From an uncultured Nocardioides sp. (GTDB lineage Bacteria; Actinomycetota; Actinomycetes; Propionibacteriales; Nocardioidaceae), in assembly GCF_902805925.1 (NCBI RefSeq), contig NZ_CADCUP010000107.1, positions 1 through 35,391 of the forward strand: a DNA stretch of 35,391 nucleotides, given 5' to 3'. The position numbers and the translations under genes were made by a program. The stretch's first letter is position 1, and every line of letters starts with the position of its first letter. Shown piece after piece: positions 8,370 through 16,523 of the stretch. The notes below the pieces were generated by a model. The model ran no database searches, was not told the DNA's origin, and worked only from the letters and a program-made list of their open reading frames with translations.

Positions 8370-8398
8370 GGCCCCGCCGGATCATCTCCGGCGGGGCC
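8370..8398. terminator. Hairpin terminator between convergent genes
   Basis: A perfect 11-bp stem, GGCCCCGCCGG (8370-8380) and CCGGCGGGGCC (8388-8398), encloses a 7-nt loop. It lies between the kinase remnant on the plus strand and the metallopeptidase gene on the minus strand and could serve both. No T-tract follows, as is usual in GC-rich Actinobacteria. Confidence 0.75.
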
Positions 8399-8409
8399 CC
8401 GCGTGTGAC

Positions 8410-8431
8410 ACCGGTCAGTGACCGGTCAGTG
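8410..8431. repeat. Two tandem 11-bp repeats after the terminator
   Basis: ACCGGTCAGTG is repeated exactly at 8410-8420 and 8421-8431, immediately before the stop codon of the metallopeptidase (minus strand). The unit length equals that of the unrelated array on the other side of the hairpin. Confidence 0.7.
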
Positions 8432-8436
8432 CCTGA

Positions 8437-11400
8437 TCAGCGCCTGACCTTGAACTTCACCAGGTCACGGCTGTCATCCACCGTCTTCGAACCCTTGTAG
8501 ACGGCGACGATCTTGTGCTTGCCGACCCGCAGGTTCTTGGTGATGGTGATCTTGGCCCGGCCGTCGTCGACGACCTTGCTGCCGACCCGCTTGCCGTCGA
8601 GGACGAACTTCACCTTGCCGGTGACCTTGACCCCGCCGACCGCCTTGACCTTCGCGACGGCCTTGATGTCGTCACGGAAGCTCGGCTTCTTCGGGAAGAT
8701 CCGCAGCTTCGTCCGCGAGTCGGCGCCCGAGCCGGCCTTGACGGTCACGGTGACCTTGGCCGACGCCGCCGCGATGGTGGCGTCGCCGGAGTACTCGACG
8801 CTCAGCGTGTGCACCCCGACCGGCAGGTCCGCAGGCAGGGCGATGGTCGTGGTGCCACCGGCGAGGGTGCCGGTGCCGACCACGCTGCCGTCGGCCTTCT
8901 CGAGCGTCACGTCACCGGTGGGCGCGGTGCCCACGGAGCCGGAGCGCTCGACCGTCACCTTGACCGAGGAGGCCTGACCGAAGGTCGAGGGCTCGGGCAC
9001 GTGGACGGCGCTGACCTTGGCCGCCAGCTTGCACTGGACCAGCTCGATGTTGTCGACGTACCAACCCTCGTTGCCACCGCAGCCGTCGCGACCGATGTCG
9101 AAGCGGAACTGCACCGTGTCGCCGCCGGAGACGCCGAGTGCCGTGACGTCGACCTGCGACTCGCCCCAGCTGCCCTTCGTCTGACCGCCGTCGGTGCCGG
9201 TGAAGGCCGGCTCGCCGGCCAGCGGGTTGGTGTTCCCCTGCGCCTCGGTGAAGAGGACCCCGGGTGCGTTGAAGGTGTACGCCGCGGCCGGGATGGCCTG
9301 GAACGCACCGCCGTTGACGCTGACCTTCACGTTGCCGCCGTCGTAGCCGGACTCGGTGGCGACGTAGTGCTCGAAGGACATCTTCGGGGAGCGGAGGTTG
9401 TCGGGCAGCTCGACGATCGGGCCCGTGATCGAGTCACGGCTCGAGAAGTCACCGGCGGTGCCGGAGCACTGGCCCTGGTCGGGAGCCGGGCCGAAGGCGA
9501 CCTTGCTCGGGTGCGGGTCCCCGGTGCCTTCCGGGGCAGACGCCACGGAGGTCCAGGGGGCGTTCAGCCCACCCGCGTAGACCGTCTCGCTGCTGGCGGT
9601 CCAGCCGGCGAGCCCGTCCTCGAAGTCCTCGGTCCACAGGGCCTCGGAGGCGAAGCCCTCACCGCAGACCGACGGAGCGCCCTGCTGGAGCAGGGGGCGG
9701 AAGTCGCAGCGCTGCGGCTCGGTGCGCATCTCGGTGGCGGCGTTGGCGGCAGCCACCGACGCGCAGTCGCCCGCGGTGATCGGAGCGGCGTCGGCCGGCG
9801 TCGCGTTCGGCGCCGTGGTCAGCTGCTTGATCGGTGCGCCCACCAGGTCGGCGCAGGAGGACTCCAGCGCGTCGGCGGCGTCGATGAAGTTCGACTGCGG
9901 GGTGAGGTAGGCGGTCTGGGCGCGCCACCAGATGGCAGCGGCCTTGTCGAGTCCCAGAGCGGTGACGGTCTGGCCGTTGTAGGCGCCACCGTCGACGACG
10001 AGCGCGTAGGCGTGGTTGGGCACACCGGAGTTGGAGTGCACGCCGCCGGCGTCGGAGTTGAGCGGGTCGCACTTGTACTCGACGTCGGTCACCTTGCCGG
10101 GGTCGCCGTAGCACGTGGGGTTCCACATGTCACGGATCGCGCCACCGAACGCCGTCGACTTCTCGCCCATCAGCCACCGGGTGGAGTTCGCCCGGGTAGT
10201 GAGGTCCTCGGCGGAGACGCTGACCGTGACGGGGCCACCGGCGGTCTTGATCCGCTGGCCGTCGGCCTGGCTGACCATCGCGCCGTACAGGTCCGGGTCG
10301 CCGGTGAAGCCCGCCGGGACGTCGACGTTGTTGTTGCCGATCACGATGCCGGTGGCGCCGGCGGTCTCGGCGTTGGCGACCTTGGTCGCGAAGGGGCAGG
10401 TGCCCCGGTCGACGTAGGCCCACTTGCCGGCCACGGTCGTCGCGTTCGAGAACGGCGAGCAGCCATCGGTCGTGGAGGGCCCAGCGGTGTTGGCCGCGTC
10501 GACCGCGACCACGACGGTCGCGGTCACCGGGGTGGTGGTGAAGGGCCTGGCGCCGGTCGCGGCGATCGCGAAGCAGGGCCCCGCAACGGCTGCCGGTGCG
10601 GTGATCTCGAAGTCGAGGGCCGGGGGAGCGGTCGTCTCACAGTCGCCGACGGTGCGCGCGGTCGTGAAGTTCTCGCCCTCGTCCTCGCGCTGGTTGATCA
10701 GGTCGAGCGTCTCGCCCCACACGTCCGAGTAGGACTCGTTGAGCGCGCCGGACTGGTACTGGTAGATCAGCCCCGAGGTGTACTCGGTGTAGGCGTGCCC
10801 CCACTCGTGCGAGACGATGTCGTCCGAGGTGACGCCGTTGCAGTAGTTGGTGGTGACGCCGTTCCAGTTGGCGTTGGGGCAGCTGATGCGCGGGTCGTTG
10901 TTGACCGTCCTCATGATCGCGCCGGCGCCGTCGTAGGAGTCACGGCCGAAGGCGTTGCGGAACAGCCAGTAGGACTCGCCGGAGGAGTTGACGAGGTTCT
11001 GCTGGTCGGGGTTCAGCCCGCCCGGGAACGGGTCGCCCTCCTTCCACACCCGCGTGAGCACCGGGGCCTGGGCGGTGCCGGTGGCCTCGTACAGCTCGCG
11101 GTTCAGGCCGGAGTGCAGCATGGAGTAGCGGTTGACGGGCTTGCCGGTCTGGGCGTCCAGGAAGACCATGTCGCGCACGGTCTTGTCGTTGGTGACCTCG
11201 ACCGCGTAGGCGAGGATCGCCTCGCCGGCCTCGCTCTTGACGGCACCGAGGCGGTAGACCACCAGCTTCGGCGCGCGCGCCTCGACACCACGGGTGTCGA
11301 GGGCGTCGCCGCCCTCGCTGGCGGGCGTGGCCTTGACCAGCCGGACCGCGCGGGCCCCCGCGTCGGCCGCGGAGATGCGCGGGGTGACGGAGAGCGACAG

Positions 11401-11859
11401 GTCCGGGGCGGCGTAGCCGTTGACGGAGGTCAGGTCGCCGCTGTTGTCGACGTTGGCCTTGATCATCGAGCCGAAGACGTCGATGCCCTGGTACTCCTGG
11501 GTGTAGGAGACGGTCCAGCCGACCTCGGTGCGGTCGACGCGCCGCTCCTGGAGCTGAGCCGCCGTGGCGCCGAACGCGACGCCGTACTTCTCGAGGTACG
11601 CGGCTGCCTTGTCGGCGGCCTGCGCACCGGTGGCCGCGCCGAGGCCCGGCATCAGGTCGGCGGTGCCGCCCTTGGCCCTGGCGAACCCGATCTTGCCGGT
11701 GGCGGGGTTCGAGCGGACCTCGACCGTGCCGTCGGCCTGGTTCTTCATCTGCTGCACGAGAGACGGCTCTGCCGCCTGTGCCTGGCCCTGGATCGCGGGT
11801 ATCACCGCGAGGCCAGCTCCGGCGACCGCCAGGGCGATCCCCTGCCTGAGGAGCTTCAC
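8437..11859 (-). CDS. Secreted M4 (thermolysin-like) metallopeptidase with PA insert and Ig-like tail
   Basis: A 1140-residue exported zinc protease. A Sec signal peptide (about 1-30, ending GQAQAA) precedes an FTP/PepSY-type propeptide (about 35-245). The catalytic part has HEWGH at 351-355, with Glu375 in GALNESYSD as third zinc ligand, and GGVHSNSG with His608 as the transition-state His. A protease-associated (PA) domain of about 415-545 (CSPFSNAT, YVDRGTCPFATKVANAETAGATGIVIGNNN) is inserted between these halves. A jelly-roll/MAM-like region (about 735-943), an Ig-like domain (about 945-1041) and a Lys-rich Ig-like module (about 1050-1140) follow. The start is GTG 11859 with GGAGG about 10 nt upstream. 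The C-terminal module resembles that of the 5'-nucleotidase at 18698. Substrate is unknown. An extracellular or cell-surface nutritional or processing role is inferred. Confidence 0.9.
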   Translation of the reverse strand: MKLLRQGIALAVAGAGLAVIPAIQGQAQAAEPSLVQQMKNQADGTVEVRSNPATGKIGFARAKGGTADLMPGLGAATGAQAADKAAAYLEKYGVAFGATAAQLQERRVDRTEVGWTVSYTQEYQGIDVFGSMIKANVDNSGDLTSVNGYAAPDLSLSVTPRISAADAGARAVRLVKATPASEGGDALDTRGVEARAPKLVVYRLGAVKSEAGEAILAYAVEVTNDKTVRDMVFLDAQTGKPVNRYSMLHSGLNRELYEATGTAQAPVLTRVWKEGDPFPGGLNPDQQNLVNSSGESYWLFRNAFGRDSYDGAGAIMRTVNNDPRISCPNANWNGVTTNYCNGVTSDDIVSHEWGHAYTEYTSGLIYQYQSGALNESYSDVWGETLDLINQREDEGENFTTARTVGDCETTAPPALDFEITAPAAVAGPCFAIAATGARPFTTTPVTATVVVAVDAANTAGPSTTDGCSPFSNATTVAGKWAYVDRGTCPFATKVANAETAGATGIVIGNNNVDVPAGFTGDPDLYGAMVSQADGQRIKTAGGPVTVSVSAEDLTTRANSTRWLMGEKSTAFGGAIRDMWNPTCYGDPGKVTDVEYKCDPLNSDAGGVHSNSGVPNHAYALVVDGGAYNGQTVTALGLDKAAAIWWRAQTAYLTPQSNFIDAADALESSCADLVGAPIKQLTTAPNATPADAAPITAGDCASVAAANAATEMRTEPQRCDFRPLLQQGAPSVCGEGFASEALWTEDFEDGLAGWTASSETVYAGGLNAPWTSVASAPEGTGDPHPSKVAFGPAPDQGQCSGTAGDFSSRDSITGPIVELPDNLRSPKMSFEHYVATESGYDGGNVKVSVNGGAFQAIPAAAYTFNAPGVLFTEAQGNTNPLAGEPAFTGTDGGQTKGSWGESQVDVTALGVSGGDTVQFRFDIGRDGCGGNEGWYVDNIELVQCKLAAKVSAVHVPEPSTFGQASSVKVTVERSGSVGTAPTGDVTLEKADGSVVGTGTLAGGTTTIALPADLPVGVHTLSVEYSGDATIAAASAKVTVTVKAGSGADSRTKLRIFPKKPSFRDDIKAVAKVKAVGGVKVTGKVKFVLDGKRVGSKVVDDGRAKITITKNLRVGKHKIVAVYKGSKTVDDSRDLVKFKVRR

Positions 11860-11905
11860 TATGTTTTTCCTCCATGAAAGAGAGCGCCACCCACCCCGAG
11901 CGGAC

Positions 11906-11923
11906 AGGTGACGCGGGTCACCT
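11906..11923 (-). promoter_or_regulatory. Operator-like palindrome overlapping the metallopeptidase -10
   Basis: Perfect 7-bp arms AGGTGAC (11906-11912) and GTCACCT (11917-11923) are separated by 4 nt. On the minus strand the dyad overlaps the candidate -10 TAAGGT, a usual position for a repressor site. A further inverted pair, CGTGACA (11937-11943) and TGTCACG (11968-11974), repeats the GTGAC core upstream. Confidence 0.55.
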
Positions 11924-11949
11924 TATGGAGGCACCTCGTGACAGGTAAA
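11920..11949 (-). promoter_or_regulatory. Candidate promoter of the metallopeptidase gene
   Basis: Minus-strand -35 TTTACC (11944-11949) and -10 TAAGGT (11920-11925) are separated by 18 nt. This gives a leader of about 50 nt that contains the GGAGG ribosome binding site. Confidence 0.45.
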
Positions 11950-12077
11950 GGGCGGGGTGTAAAAAGTTGTCACGTCCTGGTGCCAGTGGGACGGGTTGTC
12001 GTGGCGGCGTCGGCCCGGATCGCCACGACACGCAGCCGTTGACGACTGTGGTCCCTGGGGCTGGTGTGACTTGGCCG

Positions 12078-12083
12078 TAGGGT
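12078..12083 (+). promoter_or_regulatory. Leaderless -10 element of ftsK
   Basis: TAGGGT is followed by 7 nt and ATG 12091, identical in hexamer and spacing to thyA. No separate Shine-Dalgarno is visible. Confidence 0.45.
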
Positions 12084-12090
12084 CGCCACC

Positions 12091-14721
12091 ATGGCGACCC
12101 GTACGTCTTCCCCGCCGGGGTCGCGGAGCTCGAGCACGTCCAGGAGTGGATCCACCGCGATGTCGCGATCCGGATCCACCGCCCGGAAGGCGAGCACCCG
12201 ATCCCGGAGTACCTCCAGCCGAGGTGCCTCCAAGAGCCCTGCCCGACGCCCGGCACCCCGTGCCGTCCGCAACGGTCCCGGCCCCGTCTCCCGCGCCTTC
12301 TCCGGCCTCGGCCGCGCGGTCGCCGCCGTCTGGCTGGGCATCGCGCACGCGATCGGCTCGGTCGCCCGCAGCATCGGCCACAGCGCGCGTGACCTCGACC
12401 CGGCACACCGTCGCGACGGGGTCGGCCTGTTCCTGTTCGGACTGGCCGTGGTCGTCGCGGCCGCCGTGTGGTGGCAGCCCCCGGGCGGGTTCATGGAGCT
12501 GGTGCGCTCGGCCGTCGCCGGCTCGGTCGGCAAGGTCGGCTGGCTCGTGCCGCTGTGGCTGGCCTACCTCGGCTGGCGCACGCTGCGCGACCCCGAGCAC
12601 AACGGCCCGGCCGGCCGCCAGGTGATCGGGTGGTCGGCGCTGTGCCTGGGCCTGCTGGGCATCGTGCACATCGCCAACGGCAACCCGCAGCCGGAGCTGG
12701 GCGACGCCCGGTCGCTGCAGCAGGCCGGCGGTGCCATCGGCTTCGTGGTCTCGAGCCTGCTCCTGGACCTGCTGCGCACGGCGTACGTCGTGGTGCCGCT
12801 GCTGGTGCTGCTCGCCCTCTTCGGGCTGCTCGTCATCACCGCCACGCCCGTCTACCAGGTGCCCGCCAGGCTGCGCGGCCTCGTCGACCGGCTGCTGGGC
12901 CGCACGCCGGCCGACGGTGGCGCCGCCGACGACACCCAGGTGACCCAGGCCCTCCGCACCCGTGGCGGGCTCGACGACGTCGACCCGGCGATGGGCGACC
13001 CGGCCTACGACAGCCCGGTGCTGGAGGACCGCGAGACCGGCCGGCGCAAGAAGCCGGGCAGGCGCGAGCGCGACGCCCTCGACGTGGCCCTGGAGGCCGG
13101 CGAGGAGACCGGCGAGGAGACCGGCGGCGCGGACGCGGGCCTGTCCATCATGGATCCCGCCGACGCCGCCACCGAGGCCGACGGCGGTCGCGTCGAGCCG
13201 CCGCCGCACACCCCGCTGCCCCCGCGTGTCGAGCAGCTCTCGCTCTCCGGCGACGTGACCTACACGCTCCCCCCCAACGACGTGCTCAAGCCGGGCTCCC
13301 CGCACAAGGCGCGCTCCAAGGCCAGCGACGACGTCGTCGGCCGGCTCACCCAGGTGCTCGACGAGTTCAACATCGACGCCCAGGTCACCGGCTACACGCG
13401 CGGCCCGACGGTCACGCGCTACGAGGTGGAGGTCGGCCCGGCCGTCAAGGTCGAGAAGGTCACCGCCCTCTCCAAGAACATCGCGTACGCCGTCGCGAGC
13501 GCCGACGTGCGGATCCTCTCGCCCATCCCGGGCAAGTCGGCCATCGGCATCGAGATCCCCAACACCGACAAGGAGATCGTCAGCCTCGGCGACGTGCTGC
13601 GCTCCAACACGGCGCGGTCCGACCACCACCCGATGGTCGCGGGGCTCGGCAAGGACGTCGAGGGCGGGTTCGTCGTGGCGAACCTGGCCAAGATGCCGCA
13701 CCTGCTCGTCGCCGGTGCCACCGGATCGGGAAAGTCGTCGTTCATCAACTCGATGATCACCTCGATCCTGATGCGCTCGACGCCCGACGAGGTCCGGATG
13801 ATCATGGTCGACCCCAAGCGGGTCGAGCTGAACGCCTACGAGGGCATCCCGCACCTGATCACCCCGATCATCACCAGCCCCAAGAAGGCCGCCGAGGCCC
13901 TGGCGTGGGTCGTGCGCGAGATGGACATGCGCTACGACGACCTGGCCAACTTCGGCTTCCGCCACATCGACGACTTCAACAAGGCCGTGCGGGCCGGCAA
14001 GGTGGAGGTGCCGCCGGGCAGCGAGCGCGTGCTGTCGCCGTACCCCTACCTGCTGGTGGTCGTCGACGAGCTCGCCGACCTGATGATGGTGGCGCCCCGC
14101 GACGTGGAGGACGCGGTCGTCCGCATCACCCAGCTCGCCCGGGCCGCCGGCATCCACCTGGTGCTCGCCACGCAGCGACCCTCGGTCGACGTGGTCACCG
14201 GCCTGATCAAGGCCAACGTGCCGTCGCGGCTGGCGTTCGCCACCTCGAGCGTCACCGACAGCCGCGTGATCCTGGACCAGCCGGGCGCCGAGAAGCTGGT
14301 CGGCCAGGGTGACGGGCTGTTCCTGCCGATGGGTGCGGGCAAGCCGCGCCGTGTGCAGGGCTCGTGGGTGACCGAGGCGGAGATCCACCAGGTCGTCAAG
14401 GCCTGCAAGACCCAGCTCGAGCCCAGCTACGTCGAGGACGTGACCGCCCCGGCGGCCGCCAAGCGCGACCTCGACGACGACATCGGCGACGACATGGAGC
14501 TGGTCGTCCAGGCCGTCGAGCTCGTCGTCTCCACGCAGTTCGGCTCGACGTCGATGCTGCAGCGCAAGCTCCGGGTCGGCTTCGCCAAGGCCGGCCGCCT
14601 GATGGACATCATGGAGAGCCGCGGCGTGGTCGGGCCCAGCGAGGGCTCCAAGGCCCGCGACGTGCTCGTGAAGCCCGACGAGCTCGACGCCGTCATCGCC
14701 ACGCTGGAGGGGGACCGATGA
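12091..14721 (+). CDS. ftsK: DNA translocase FtsK/SpoIIIE
   Basis: A membrane-anchored ATPase that pumps chromosomal DNA at the division septum. The 876 residues begin with a Ser/Arg-rich basic tail (1-60) holding two copies of SRSGSTA (17-23, 25-31). Hydrophobic segments follow at about 111-129, 143-163, 178-195 and 213-251. An acidic linker (about 275-370) leads to the alpha/beta motor. Its landmarks are VTGYTRGPTVTRYEVE, Walker A GATGSGKSS at 542-550, Walker B LLVVVDELADL with Asp659/Glu660, ATQRPSVDVVTG and the DNA-reading gamma winged helix (about 808-876, STQFGSTSMLQRKLRVGFAKAGRLMD). Length is normal for actinobacterial FtsK. The start ATG 12091 gives the low-complexity N-terminus usual in this group. 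The stop overlaps the next start as ATGA. Confidence 0.97.
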   Translation: MATRTSSPPGSRSSSTSRSGSTAMSRSGSTARKASTRSRSTSSRGASKSPARRPAPRAVRNGPGPVSRAFSGLGRAVAAVWLGIAHAIGSVARSIGHSARDLDPAHRRDGVGLFLFGLAVVVAAAVWWQPPGGFMELVRSAVAGSVGKVGWLVPLWLAYLGWRTLRDPEHNGPAGRQVIGWSALCLGLLGIVHIANGNPQPELGDARSLQQAGGAIGFVVSSLLLDLLRTAYVVVPLLVLLALFGLLVITATPVYQVPARLRGLVDRLLGRTPADGGAADDTQVTQALRTRGGLDDVDPAMGDPAYDSPVLEDRETGRRKKPGRRERDALDVALEAGEETGEETGGADAGLSIMDPADAATEADGGRVEPPPHTPLPPRVEQLSLSGDVTYTLPPNDVLKPGSPHKARSKASDDVVGRLTQVLDEFNIDAQVTGYTRGPTVTRYEVEVGPAVKVEKVTALSKNIAYAVASADVRILSPIPGKSAIGIEIPNTDKEIVSLGDVLRSNTARSDHHPMVAGLGKDVEGGFVVANLAKMPHLLVAGATGSGKSSFINSMITSILMRSTPDEVRMIMVDPKRVELNAYEGIPHLITPIITSPKKAAEALAWVVREMDMRYDDLANFGFRHIDDFNKAVRAGKVEVPPGSERVLSPYPYLLVVVDELADLMMVAPRDVEDAVVRITQLARAAGIHLVLATQRPSVDVVTGLIKANVPSRLAFATSSVTDSRVILDQPGAEKLVGQGDGLFLPMGAGKPRRVQGSWVTEAEIHQVVKACKTQLEPSYVEDVTAPAAAKRDLDDDIGDDMELVVQAVELVVSTQFGSTSMLQRKLRVGFAKAGRLMDIMESRGVVGPSEGSKARDVLVKPDELDAVIATLEGDR

Positions 14722-16487
14722 GTGCCACCGAAGTCCACGAGATCGACGACCGGCGCGACCACGGGCGCGAACGGGGCCTGAGCATGGCGCCGGACGCCGT
14801 CGAGGTCCGGCGCAACGCCGGTCTGGCCGCCGTGGTCGGCGTCGTCGCCGCCGCGATCGCGATCCTCTACCTGCGCCGCGCCGTCCTGACCGGGTCGCCG
14901 CTCGACTGGGTCCTGGCAGTGGCCATCGGTGCCCTGGGCATCGGCTGGCTCGTCGCCCTGGTCGACGCGCGCACGCCGCTGCTGGTCGCCGACGCCCAGG
15001 GCGTGCGGGTGCGGCTCGGACGCTCGTGGCGCGGCCTCCCGTGGGGTGCCGTCGCCCGGGTGGAGCACACCCCGCGCGCCGGGCTGCTGCGCGACGGCCG
15101 CCTGGTCGTCGTGCCGCACAACACCGAGCGCCTGGTCGAGGAGCTCGACCGCGGGGCGACGCGCCGCGCGAGGCTCGCCGGCTGGCTGTACGGCGCGCCG
15201 CTGGCGCTGCCGCTCGGGCTCTCCACCCGGGTCGTCGGCACCGACGACCTCGGCTCGGCCCTGGCCGCGCTCGCGGACCAGCACACCGAGCTCGTGGTCA
15301 TCGACACCGGCCGGCCGGACGCCGAGGACACCATCGACCCCGCCGACGCCGACGACCCCGACGACATGGCCGGCACGGCCGACACCGACGACCGGGGGGA
15401 TGACGAGGCGACCGTCCAGCAGGCGCCGGAGGCCGCGACCCGGCGGGTGCGCGACCCGCGCCCCTTGCTGGCCGCCGGCATCGCCCGGGTCTCGTCCCTG
15501 CTGCCCTCCCGCGGGCCGCACGACGTCGGGGACCACGACACCGACGAGCCCCGGAGCGACGACCTCGAGGCCACTGCGCCCACGCCGGCGCCCACCCGGC
15601 TCCCCGGAGTGGCCGCCCGCGCCGATGTGCGCCGCCTCGACGAGGCCCCCGCGCCGCGCCCGGCCGTGGAGATGGTCGAGGACGACGAGGTCTGGGGCGA
15701 CCGGGTGCGCCCCATCGCCCGGGGCGGAGACCCGGTGGCACCGCTGGTCATCGAGGAGGTGGGCATCGAGCCCGCCGACGACCCGGTGGTCGGGCCGGAG
15801 CTCCGTGCCGCCCGCACCCGCCTGGGCCTCACCGTCGACCAGCTCGCCGACCGCACCCGCATCCGCCCCCACGTCATCGAGTCGATCGAGGTCGACGACT
15901 TCGTCCCGTGCGGCGGCGACTTCTACGCCCGCGGACACCTGCGCACCCTGTGCCGCGTGCTCGGCATCGACGTGACCCCGCTGCTCGCGGCGTACGACGA
16001 CCGCTACGCGCACGCGCCGATCGATCCGCGCCGGGTCTTCGAGGCGGAGCTCGCCACCGCCCACGGCAGCATCCGCGGCACCCGCGGGGGCCCGAACTGG
16101 TCGATCCTGGTGGCCGCCGTGATGGCCCTGGTCCTGGCCTGGTCCATCGCCCGGCTGGTCATGGACGCACCGCCCGAGCTGCGGGGCGCCCAGCCTGTGC
16201 TCAACGGCTCGGGAGGGCCGTACGGCGGCTCCGCGACCGCGGCCGACCCGGTGCCCGTGCAGGTGGCCGCGGTGGCCGGCGGCGCCTCGATCGTGGTGCG
16301 CGACGCCACCGGGGCGATCGTGTTCGACGGCAACCTCGCCATCGGCGAGACCAAGACCGTCAAGGCCGCGCCGCCGGTGCGCGTGCAGACCTCCGACGGT
16401 GCGGTCACGGTCACGGTGGACGGCGTCGAGCGTGGACCCGTGGGGGAGCCGGGCCGGGCGGTGCAGGGCACCTACGCCGGCGAATGA
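14718..16487 (+). CDS. RodZ-like membrane protein with extra N-terminal PH-like region and HTH
   Basis: A 589-residue composite protein. The start ATG 14718 overlaps the ftsK stop. The same frame stays open to 14364 inside ftsK, but that part is a shadow. Two membrane helices at about 34-52 and 64-82 are followed by a PH-like beta domain (about 86-195, LLVADAQGVRVRLGRSWRG, WGAVARVEHTP, LVVVPHNTERLV). A long acidic, Pro-rich linker (about 200-350) follows. An HTH_25/Xre-type helix-turn-helix (about 356-425, LRAARTRLGLTVDQLADRTRIRP) comes next. Then there is a third membrane helix (about 461-482) and a C-terminal DUF4115-like beta domain (VVRDATGAIVFDGNLAIGETKTV). The HTH-TM-DUF4115 order is that of RodZ, the MreB-linked shape factor, and the N-terminal half is additional. 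No MreB gene is nearby. A division or envelope role is inferred from ftsK linkage. Confidence 0.8.
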   Translation: MSATEVHEIDDRRDHGRERGLSMAPDAVEVRRNAGLAAVVGVVAAAIAILYLRRAVLTGSPLDWVLAVAIGALGIGWLVALVDARTPLLVADAQGVRVRLGRSWRGLPWGAVARVEHTPRAGLLRDGRLVVVPHNTERLVEELDRGATRRARLAGWLYGAPLALPLGLSTRVVGTDDLGSALAALADQHTELVVIDTGRPDAEDTIDPADADDPDDMAGTADTDDRGDDEATVQQAPEAATRRVRDPRPLLAAGIARVSSLLPSRGPHDVGDHDTDEPRSDDLEATAPTPAPTRLPGVAARADVRRLDEAPAPRPAVEMVEDDEVWGDRVRPIARGGDPVAPLVIEEVGIEPADDPVVGPELRAARTRLGLTVDQLADRTRIRPHVIESIEVDDFVPCGGDFYARGHLRTLCRVLGIDVTPLLAAYDDRYAHAPIDPRRVFEAELATAHGSIRGTRGGPNWSILVAAVMALVLAWSIARLVMDAPPELRGAQPVLNGSGGPYGGSATAADPVPVQVAAVAGGASIVVRDATGAIVFDGNLAIGETKTVKAAPPVRVQTSDGAVTVTVDGVERGPVGEPGRAVQGTYAGE

Positions 16488-16523
16488 GCCGGCCGCCCTG
16501 CCTCACGGCATACTCGGACACCT

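Noticed and set aside
8515..11877. A 1120-codon plus-strand open frame over the M4 peptidase
   Set aside because: An antisense shadow with Val/Gly/Asp/Arg-rich sequence. The minus-strand protein has clear signal peptide and protease motifs.
12082..12094. A GCCACCATGG match at the ftsK start, like a eukaryotic Kozak sequence
   Set aside because: It is a chance match in GC-rich sequence. The context is bacterial and the TAGGGT spacing gives a better explanation.
14364..14717. In-frame 118-codon extension of the RodZ-like protein into ftsK
   Set aside because: It is Gly/Arg-rich shadow sequence overlapping the conserved FtsK motor. ATG 14718 in the ATGA overlap is the sensible start.
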